DNA of 64,000 nt from assembly GCF_009900715.1 (NCBI RefSeq), contig NZ_JAAAJC010000002.1:124001-188000 (forward strand). The letters are read 5' to 3'. The translations under genes and the position numbers were made by a program. How positions within the stretch are numbered: the stretch's first letter is position 1; every line of letters begins with the position of its first letter. Source of the DNA: Halococcus salsus (GTDB lineage: Archaea; Halobacteriota; Halobacteria; Halobacteriales; Halococcaceae). Of this stretch, positions 54,669 through 60,619 are shown in pieces. The notes under the pieces are model-generated. The model was not told the origin of the DNA. It did no database searches and saw only the letters and a program-made list of their open reading frames with translations.

Positions 54669-54748
54669 CAGTAGTACAACCGTTGCATAGCTTCGTCGAG
54701 AGGGGTCTCAGCGGCCCGTGACGAAGGTCTGCTGTAGTCGTACTACTG
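54669..54748. repeat. Nested inverted-repeat element between hsdM and the short integrase
   Basis: Outer arms CAGTAGTAC (54669-54677) and GTACTACTG (54740-54748), perfect 9 bp. Middle arms CTTCGTC (54691-54697) and GACGAAG (54720-54726), perfect 7 bp. Inner hairpin GAGA-GGGG-TCTC (54698-54709) directly joined to the middle arm. The whole can fold as one 80-nt structure. Either a leader RNA of the hsd operon or a recombination site. Confidence 0.7.
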
Positions 54749-54793
54749 TGGAGAACCCCACGAAGGGAGGCATCTGTCAGCCGTGAGAGCATC

Positions 54794-55435
54794 TCAAGAG
54801 AGTCCATTGAGCTCCTCACCTATCGTTGACGATGTTGGTTCGGTGAGGTACGGCTCAATAGCATCGTAGCTACTCCATCCGCCGATACTCATCATGACTC
54901 GGGCGGAGACCTCCTCCTCAACGAGATAATGGTTCGCCCAGGCTCTCCTCAAATCGTGCGAGGAGACATGTTCCCAGTACTCCGGATGGTTGTCATCGTG
55001 CTCGCGGGAGCTGCTCTCTTTACCCTCAGACGGCGCGAGATTGCTTGCTGCTTCGCGTACCCAGCGTCGGATGCTATCCACGGAAACATCAACGTACGGC
55101 TCACTCAACGCAATGTCGCGCTCCTTAGCGTAGTTGTTGAGTTCGCGTTGCACGTCTTTGGGGACGTACGCCTGTCGTGTGGTTTTCTCCCCACCTTTGG
55201 TGTTCTTGCCGCGGACTCGCAACTCCCAATAGTCGCCATCGTCGTTGTAGGAGAGGCCTGCAGGCGTCGCTGATAGTACACCGCTCACACGTAACCCGAC
55301 CCTACCCATGAGGAGTACAGCAACACGTCGCGACCAGTCACTCTCGCGAGCTTCATCTGCGAGTGCGTTGATGTCGTCGGGGTAGTTGAGCCACACCTTC
55401 GTTTGCGAACTTGAGTCATCGATGCTCCGCGGCAT
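54794..55435 (-). CDS. Catalytic-domain-only tyrosine recombinase
   Basis: 213 residues containing only the C-terminal catalytic domain. Arg49 in GRVGLRVSGVL, His160 and Arg163 in SSHDLRRAWANHY, Trp187 in GGW, and the candidate nucleophile Tyr196 in EPYL. The N-terminal core-binding domain of normal integrases is absent, which is a known halovirus/plasmid form. Lies 190 bp upstream of hsdM, same strand. Confidence 0.83.
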   Translation of the reverse strand: MPRSIDDSSSQTKVWLNYPDDINALADEARESDWSRRVAVLLMGRVGLRVSGVLSATPAGLSYNDDGDYWELRVRGKNTKGGEKTTRQAYVPKDVQRELNNYAKERDIALSEPYVDVSVDSIRRWVREAASNLAPSEGKESSSREHDDNHPEYWEHVSSHDLRRAWANHYLVEEEVSARVMMSIGGWSSYDAIEPYLTEPTSSTIGEELNGLS

Positions 55436-55892
55436 ACACGCTTTGTTTATAATCTGTGTGTATAGCGCCTTCGGTCATCAGTCGACGACTCACCTCACTC
55501 CGGAAATCGTTGTCTTAGGGTCTGTGAGAGGGTTGGCTTCTCGCGGTGTGCACGCTTTGTGGTACAACCCGTGCACGGATGGATTGGGGGAGTATATTCT
55601 GCTGAGTCCAGTGAGAACAGAGAAATATATCATTGTTTTGGTTTTTTGAGAGAGGTTGGTTGACTGCTGCGAACACACCCTAACTGACAGCGAAAATCTG
55701 CTCAGAAATAGCCAGGGATATGGGTCTTTAACTATTCTTAATACCCCAGTTTTCCTATCAGCCGTGAATTTATAGGAGACCACTGGAGAACCAACTTGAG
55801 TGTGTCAACTCCATTATTCTGAAGCGGCGGGTCATGGCGCTCACCCAATTTCATATTGAACTTTTGATATCCTGAAGCCGAGGCCATGGCGT

Positions 55893-55910
55893 TGTGTACT
55901 CAGATACACA
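55893..55910. promoter_or_regulatory. Palindromic site, single copy
   Basis: TGTGTA-CTCAGA-TACACA, followed by GCAGTAAGG. Same consensus as the three sites at 57957-58036, and the flank TACACAGCAGTA is shared with the middle one of those. Probably bound by the same protein. Confidence 0.65.
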
Positions 55911-56046
55911 GCAGTAAGGTAGGAGTCGGTCATTGAATCACGCAATTGAGCCACGTCTCACTCATGTTATTCTCAAAGATTCGAACGTCAGAAAGTTTTA
56001 TAATTCTCGGACTCGGAAGGACTATGACAACGTAGCAGATGACCCA

Positions 56047-56087
56047 TGCTCCGCTAATGGAGTGAAGAGACGGGCGCTGGCACGCCC
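56047..56087 (+). ncRNA. Two tandem stem-loops downstream of a TATA box (possible small RNA or mRNA leader)
   Basis: Stem one TGCTCC/GGAGTG (56047-56052 with 56059-56064, loop GCTAAT). Stem two GGGCG/CGCCC (56072-56076 with 56083-56087, loop CTGGCA). A TTTATAAT at 55997-56004 predicts a transcript starting near 56028. The RNA would therefore open with both stems before the tiny leader ORF at 56100. Confidence 0.4.
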
Positions 56088-56099
56088 AAACAACCGACT

Positions 56100-56186
56100 A
56101 TGATTACACAAATAACACATCAACGAAGAAGTATAATTCTTGCGCATACTCTGAAGGGGGTGGTTCGTACCCGTGTTCAACCATGA
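56100..56186 (+). CDS. Possible 28-residue leader peptide overlapping the Rep-like start
   Basis: ATG 56100 to TGA 56184-56186. The basic peptide begins MITQITHQRRSIILAH. Its stop overlaps the ATG of the next gene in an ATGA arrangement, which would couple their translation. Coding status rests only on this overlap and on the preceding stem-loops. Confidence 0.35.
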   Translation: MITQITHQRRSIILAHTLKGVVRTRVQP

Positions 56187-57235
56187 GTGCGACACCAGCG
56201 CGGAGCATCCCGGTTCCTACTGAAGAGAAACCACTCTCTATAGAGAACGCTCTTCCTTCCGACATAAGGACTATACACGGCGCTCGGAACAACTACGACC
56301 TCAAGCGAATCCAAGAATTCGACGAACTCAGCGACGAGACACGCAACCTGCCAGACAAGGACCCGCTGCTTCGTGTCCGAGTTCCACGTGACCTTCCAGA
56401 AGAACCAGCGCTCAACATCGCACGTGCTGTCACGTATGGCTCCACTCGGAGTCTCTACAGACGCTGGATGATTGCTGGGTTGCTCAAGCTCGGTCACTTC
56501 GCGAGAGCACGTCGACTTGCATCGTGTGGGAACAAAACAAAGGACAGTGGTCGCTACTACTGCGGTCTCCATCGGCTTTGCCCTCGCTGTACTGCAGGAA
56601 GCAGTGCTCAGAACAACTACAGCGATTCAGTGATGCAGTGGAATCAGTGGACCTGGACAGCACTCCATGACCGACGCGCCCATCCTCATCCAGCTATCGC
56701 TCGGAGGTCCATCCTCGAAACCTTCGAGAAGCTCAAGCGACGTCGTTTCTCGGTCAATGAGGGATGGCTTCGGAAGATGCGCCGGTACGACCCGGACCTC
56801 TACCGTGAACTTCGAAGTGAGTACGTGAGCAAGGGTCTCGCTGTACCATTCCAGAAGCTCACTAAGTCAGGTATCGCAGGAGTCCACGTAATGCAAGTCA
56901 GAGGAGGATTCGTCGCACACATGGATGTTCTCTGTGCTGCGCCCTGGATAGAATCGGGTCCTCTGGAACACAAGTTGCGGCAGTGCGGGGGAGGTAACGT
57001 GTTGATACCCATGCGACTCCGAACAGAAGACGGTTCGGGGGATGTTGTCGAACCTGTTACAAGCGGAGACCTTGACGGAGGTATCCTCGATGGAGACCGA
57101 CGTGACCGCGCCGAAGCTGTCGACAAGGCCGTAGCATACATCAGCGACACGACAGACATCGAAGACCCGCAGGCTCGCGTGGAATACGACGCTGTAGTGA
57201 GCGGAGCACACTCTATTCATCCATGGGGGCTATGA
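56183..57235 (+). CDS. Rep-like zinc-finger protein (candidate plasmid replication initiator, degenerate HUH)
   Basis: 350 residues. A zinc-finger-like Cys set (C115, C127, C133, C136; YYCGLHRLCPRC) resembles those of rolling-circle Rep proteins. Later GGFVAHMDVLC (H246) sits where an HUH motif would be, but only one His is present. AVAYISDTTD (Y319) resembles the tyrosine motif but lacks the Lys. It may be a diverged or inactive Rep. Preceded by stem-loops and a leader ORF. No close family is recognised otherwise. Confidence 0.5.
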   Translation: MSATPARSIPVPTEEKPLSIENALPSDIRTIHGARNNYDLKRIQEFDELSDETRNLPDKDPLLRVRVPRDLPEEPALNIARAVTYGSTRSLYRRWMIAGLLKLGHFARARRLASCGNKTKDSGRYYCGLHRLCPRCTAGSSAQNNYSDSVMQWNQWTWTALHDRRAHPHPAIARRSILETFEKLKRRRFSVNEGWLRKMRRYDPDLYRELRSEYVSKGLAVPFQKLTKSGIAGVHVMQVRGGFVAHMDVLCAAPWIESGPLEHKLRQCGGGNVLIPMRLRTEDGSGDVVEPVTSGDLDGGILDGDRRDRAEAVDKAVAYISDTTDIEDPQARVEYDAVVSGAHSIHPWGL

Positions 57236-57323
57236 TTGTGCTGAGCCTCGTGTACAGTACTGAGCATGAGGAGTGCTTTTCGATGTGTCTGTCTCGCAGA
57301 TACGGAACTCAATCGACGAGAGA

Positions 57324-57857
57324 ATGAAGTTCAACGAGAAAGAGACGGAGCAGGTCTTAGGAACCCGTCTCCGAGTCAAGTTCGATGAAGATGATTGGTC
57401 GTTCGTTAGCGAACTTGCGGAGGAACGAGCCCAGTCCTATCTTAATCAAGAACGTAGTTGTAGAGATACTTCGACAGTCGATGCTCACCGTACCGGAGTA
57501 GCGGGCGAACTCGCGGTAGCGCGAACCTACGGTCTCTCCCTTGATACCAACGTCTACGAAGATGGTGATGGAGGGTTTGACCTCGTGAATTCGCATGAGA
57601 GTGACGACAAAGAGCCAGAATATATCGACGTCAAAACTCGCACAAGAATGGATGCTCGGCTGATTGTCGCCGAAAAGACCCTTCAGCGAGAGAACTCCGA
57701 TGTGTTTCTACTCGTGACTGTTTCGAAGACCTTTGCCGACCTTGTTGGTTGTGCAAGTCTCGAAGACCTCCGGCACGGGAAGCTGGTTCGGAGGGACTCG
57801 CAGAAGTACCGTGCACTCAGCCAAGATGAACTCCGAGAACTACCAGGTGTTAGGTGA
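57324..57857 (+). CDS. PD-(D/E)xK nuclease-fold protein
   Basis: 177 residues from the ATG at 57324; a GTG at 57273 would add 17. The arrangement GVAGELAVARTYG (Glu62), DGGFDLV (Asp86) and EYIDVKTRT (Asp102, Lys104), followed by LIVAEK, is the restriction-endonuclease-like fold common in haloviruses. Nuclease or DNA-processing role is inferred. It is 88 bp after the Rep-like gene, same strand. Confidence 0.62.
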   Translation: MKFNEKETEQVLGTRLRVKFDEDDWSFVSELAEERAQSYLNQERSCRDTSTVDAHRTGVAGELAVARTYGLSLDTNVYEDGDGGFDLVNSHESDDKEPEYIDVKTRTRMDARLIVAEKTLQRENSDVFLLVTVSKTFADLVGCASLEDLRHGKLVRRDSQKYRALSQDELRELPGVR

Positions 57858-57956
57858 TAATGAAACCCCGCAGACTACCACTCATCAATACACCAGAAAT
57901 ATAGACATCTGAGAGCGCGCTATGTGACTGTTATCTTTCATTTGAGTACCCCAACC

Positions 57957-58036
57957 TGTGTATCAGAATACACAGCTGTGTAACTCACTACACAGCAGTA
58001 TGGCAACATTAGTACTCCTGTGTAATTGTATACACA
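57957..58036. promoter_or_regulatory. Array of three phased palindromic operators
   Basis: TGTGTA-TCAGAA-TACACA (57957-57974), TGTGTA-ACTCAC-TACACA (57977-57994) and TGTGTA-ATTGTA-TACACA (58019-58036). Start-to-start distances are 20 and 42 bp, about two and four helical turns, so all sites face the same side of DNA. The last ends 37 bp before the ATG at 58074, next to a TATA-like ATTTATCC (58042-58049). Expected to bind a dimeric repressor cooperatively. Confidence 0.8.
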
Positions 58037-58073
58037 GAGACATTTATCCGGGAGGGGTTCAAATGGGAAAGTG

Positions 58074-58325
58074 ATGGAACGACTCCATACGGTCGACATA
58101 GAGGGATGGCAGGAGTACTTCGGAAAACTTGGTACATCCATATGGGCACAAGGTCCCAGCAGGAAGTCCAGACTTGCCTGGCTCTACTTTCAGGAGCCAA
58201 TTGACGATGTTGAGATACTCGACGAACTACGGGATGTCGGGCTCGAAATCATGCAAATACACCGTGGGATGGGTGACACGGTCCGCGTTGACGTAATGTG
58301 CCCACCAGTGCTGCCAGGGGCCTGA
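58074..58325 (+). CDS. 83-residue hypothetical protein under the operator array
   Basis: ATG 58074, with a purine-rich GGGAGGGG 13-20 nt upstream. The protein starts MERLHTVDIEGWQEYFGKLG and has ILDELRDVGLEIMQIH in a helical middle. No family is recognised. It is likely small, soluble and slightly acidic. The elaborate operator implies tight control; it may be a copy-control, excision or repressor protein (inference). Confidence 0.68.
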   Translation: MERLHTVDIEGWQEYFGKLGTSIWAQGPSRKSRLAWLYFQEPIDDVEILDELRDVGLEIMQIHRGMGDTVRVDVMCPPVLPGA

Positions 58326-58440
58326 GAACCAGCGCCGTTCACAGTTACTCACTCATACAAGGAAGCTACTCAATGTAGTATGAGTTGCAATGGGCCTCAT
58401 AAAGTAATTTTAGGCGGTTGGGCGAGAGGAAGTTTACGCC

Positions 58441-59451
58441 TTACACGCTATCGAGATACTTCGCTCGGTTCAGACGCCGCTGCTCTTTGTCCCTTGCGTC
58501 GTAGTGCATATCCAAAATAGGTTCCGAGACGTTCATTCGCTCGGAGACAATGGCCTTCGGGACGTCAGAGTCTAAGTGGTGAGTGATTGCGCTCCTTCTG
58601 ATTGGGTGGCTGCTTACTGAACCAGGACACTTCGACATGTGGTCGCGCTTAGTAGCTTGGCAATCGTCGATATCGCGGTCGTGCGGGCATTCGTTGGCGA
58701 AGTAGCACGGTCTAACAACTCGGTAGCATACTTTCGAGATAGTCTCGTAGTGCAGTCGACCTTGAGTACTCGCGAGTAGTGGGTGTCGACCAGAGTCATC
58801 GACAACGTCTGGTCGTTGCTCCTCAAGCCAGTCATCGAGAGCTCTGGCGAGTCGATTATTGGTAACGGAGACGTTCCGCTCTCCATCCTCTTTCAGCTTT
58901 AGCGAAGTGCCCTGCTCTGGACGATGGCGCACAGCGAGATAGCCATTATCCTGATGCCAATCCTGTACGTCCAATGAGTAGAGAGAGGACCTCCGCATTC
59001 CAGTGTGATAGAGCAGGCTGAAGACGAGGTGGTTCTTCGAAGCCCACTCGTATCGAGCCAGGTAGTCCATTATCTGAGTGGCCCGGTCATGTGAGATGTG
59101 CACATCCCGCGCTTTCTCGGATTCGGGGACGGTCGGTACGATGATTTTGTCGGAGACCTCCTCATCAATCACGCCCACGTTCTCACACCACCGAACGAAT
59201 ACACGGAGTGTCTGCATATGGTATTGGAGCGTGACTAAGTTCAGGTCGAAGTTCGTCATTCTCCAGTTCTTGAACTGCTCGCAGTGGAGTCCGGAGAGTG
59301 CCGACAGGTCGTCCAACTCGGACTCCTCGTCGAACCACTGAAGGAAGTAATTCAACCTATAGCGGTGGTTGGTAACCGTACTCGCTGTTGCGTCATGCCT
59401 GGATTCGAGATACTGTTCGAGTGCTTCTTCTGGTGTGAGCGTTGTTGTCAT
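58441..59451 (-). CDS. Full-length tyrosine integrase of the island
   Basis: 336 residues from the ATG at 59451 (the frame runs on into attR but is not coding there). The N-terminal core-binding domain (1-95; LTPEEALEQYLESRHDATAS) is followed by the catalytic domain: Arg in HTGMRRSSLYSL near 150, HPIRRSAITHHL near 280, and the Tyr of MHYDARDKEQRR near 315. A zinc-like Cys set (CYFANECPHDRDIDDC) lies between. Adjacent to attR, as expected for the integrase that inserted the island. Confidence 0.93.
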   Translation of the reverse strand: MTTTLTPEEALEQYLESRHDATASTVTNHRYRLNYFLQWFDEESELDDLSALSGLHCEQFKNWRMTNFDLNLVTLQYHMQTLRVFVRWCENVGVIDEEVSDKIIVPTVPESEKARDVHISHDRATQIMDYLARYEWASKNHLVFSLLYHTGMRRSSLYSLDVQDWHQDNGYLAVRHRPEQGTSLKLKEDGERNVSVTNNRLARALDDWLEEQRPDVVDDSGRHPLLASTQGRLHYETISKVCYRVVRPCYFANECPHDRDIDDCQATKRDHMSKCPGSVSSHPIRRSAITHHLDSDVPKAIVSERMNVSEPILDMHYDARDKEQRRLNRAKYLDSV

Positions 59452-59494
59452 GTCTGTCTGCTCTCCACCAACCCACAGGGAAACTCCGTAGTCT

Positions 59495-59598
59495 GGAAGA
59501 GGCCCCGGATGGCCGTTTCGTGCGAGCCGCAGCGAGCACGGAATGGCCACAATCGGACGCGTTAGCGTCTGAGGGTTCAAATCCCGGCGAGTCCATCC
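59495..59598 (+). other. attR with split tRNA-Ala remnant and two hairpins
   Basis: GGAAGAGGCCCCGG (59495-59508) equals tRNA-Ala 46243-46256. The 26-bp core at 59573-59598 equals 46255-46280. Contiguous in the tRNA, the two are separated here by 64 nt containing a 14-bp hairpin (59510-59523 with 59536-59549, two G-U pairs) and a 7-bp hairpin (59554-59560 with 59565-59571, loop GTTA). Confidence 0.85.
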
Positions 59599-59740
59599 CA
59601 CCTTTTGCTGCGGTCGCTCGTTCACTTCGTTCACTCGCTCCCTGGCAAAATGTGGATCAAAAGCGCGTCGGGTTCCCGTTGGTCACCCTCGCGCCCGCTC
59701 GCTCGGCTTCGCCTCGCTCGCGGTGGGTGCGCTTACACAC
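59598..59740 (+). repeat. Composite intergenic repeat, copy R7 (module 1a)
   Basis: CCACCTTTTGC starts right at the end of attR; GCAAAATGTGGATCAAAAG closes the stem (about 59644-59663). GCGCGTCGGGTTCC, then TCACCCTCGCGCCCGCTCG and CGCTCGCGGT follow, as in copy R2. Before the island inserted, this repeat lay 3 nt behind tRNA-Ala, exactly like R5 behind tRNA-Leu. The sequence to 59834 shows nothing else. Confidence 0.8.
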
Positions 59741-59834
59741 CGCTGACCGCGGCGGACGAAGCACGGCGGACCGAATCCTCCGGCCGCAAGGAACAGCCGA
59801 ACGAGTTTTCGGCGGGTCGAACTGAGCTGAGGGC

Positions 59835-60494
59835 ATGAACTTCGAGACTCCGGTCCTCGCGGCGGCCACGGCCGATCTCGCCGACGAACCGGCGGCCCGC
59901 GAGCACGCCGACGCCGTCGAGTTCCGGATGGACCTCGCCGACAAGCCGCTCGACGCGCTCGACGCGTACGACGGCGACCTCCCGCTCGTCGCGACGAATC
60001 GAACGGTCGAGGAGGGCGGCGAGGCCGAGGCCGAAGGACGGCTCGCGGCGCTCGAACGCGCCGTCGAGCATTCTCTAGTGGAGGCGGTCGATGTCGAACT
60101 CGCGGCCATCGACGAGGCGGATTCGGTGCTCGACCACGCCCGCGAGAACGGAGTCGAGGTGATCGTCTCGGCCCACGACTTCTCGGGAACCCCGTCGCGG
60201 GTCTCGATGCGGGAGACGCTCACGAGCGCGGTCGACCACGGCGACGTGGGGAAGCTCGCGGTCACGGCCGAGAGCCGCGAGGACGTGCTCGCGCTGCTCG
60301 CGGTGACCGACGAGATCGACACGGCGGGGCACGCGGTCGCGACGATGGCGATGGGGGAGGTGGGACGGCACTCGCGTGCGGTTGCACCCCAGTACGGCTC
60401 GCGGATCGCCTACGCACCCGTCGACCCCGGCGAGGTGACCGCACCGGGTCAGTACGACCTCGCCACGCTCGCGGACCTCCTCGACACGCTGTAG
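59835..60494 (+). CDS. aroD: 3-dehydroquinate dehydratase, type I
   Basis: 219 residues of TIM-barrel class I enzyme: EFRMD (substrate-binding), VIVSAHDFSGTP (catalytic His), and the Schiff-base Lys in GKLAVTAESRED near residue 139. Converts 3-dehydroquinate to 3-dehydroshikimate in aromatic amino acid synthesis. Shorter than bacterial AroD, as usual in archaea. First core gene after the island. Confidence 0.94.
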   Translation: MNFETPVLAAATADLADEPAAREHADAVEFRMDLADKPLDALDAYDGDLPLVATNRTVEEGGEAEAEGRLAALERAVEHSLVEAVDVELAAIDEADSVLDHARENGVEVIVSAHDFSGTPSRVSMRETLTSAVDHGDVGKLAVTAESREDVLALLAVTDEIDTAGHAVATMAMGEVGRHSRAVAPQYGSRIAYAPVDPGEVTAPGQYDLATLADLLDTL

Positions 60495-60619
60495 CGCGAC
60501 GTCGACGCACCAGTGGTCGTCGCCGCTGGGACGTCCGCGAGGGCCGGCTCACCGGTCGCCCACGGAGAGTACCTCGAAGGGTAATCCACAAAACCGCTCG
60601 GCGGTAAGTACACGGTGCG

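Larger units (their letters stand above)
55436..56099. other. Non-coding, AT-rich region upstream of the Rep-like gene (candidate origin)
   Basis: About 660 bp without a convincing gene. It contains two imperfect direct repeats beginning CTGAAGC (55819 and 55872, both ending in CATGGCG), a palindrome TGTGTA-N6-TACACA (55893-55910), a TATA-like TTTATAAT (55997-56004) and two stem-loops (56047-56087). Such a mixture next to a Rep-like gene suggests a replication origin with its control sites (inference). Confidence 0.45.
46255..59598. mobile_element. Integrated element in tRNA-Ala(CGC) carrying a type I restriction-modification locus
   Basis: 13.3-kb island bounded by a 26-bp direct repeat of the tRNA-Ala 3' end (46255-46280 and 59573-59598). 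The content is lower in GC than its surroundings. It holds two tyrosine recombinases, a Rep-like protein, a nuclease-fold protein, a type I restriction-modification system, a decayed vapC and several unknown genes. The integrase next to attR is uninterrupted, so integration is not of the gene-splitting SSV type. It is probably plasmid- or virus-derived. Confidence 0.88.

Noticed and set aside
55490-55783. A 97-residue frame upstream of the Rep-like gene
   Set aside because: No start signal, low-complexity AT-rich composition and no family resemblance; treated as non-coding.
57957-58036. CRISPR array
   Set aside because: The three repeats are 18-bp palindromes with variable centres and spacers of 2 and 24 bp, unlike the regular 30-40 bp repeat/spacer pattern; no cas genes are present.
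59452-59634. An N-terminal extension of the integrase through attR
   Set aside because: The extra 61 codons translate the tRNA remnant and repeat (the typical tRNA-antisense peptide RRDLNPQ), which is not coding.
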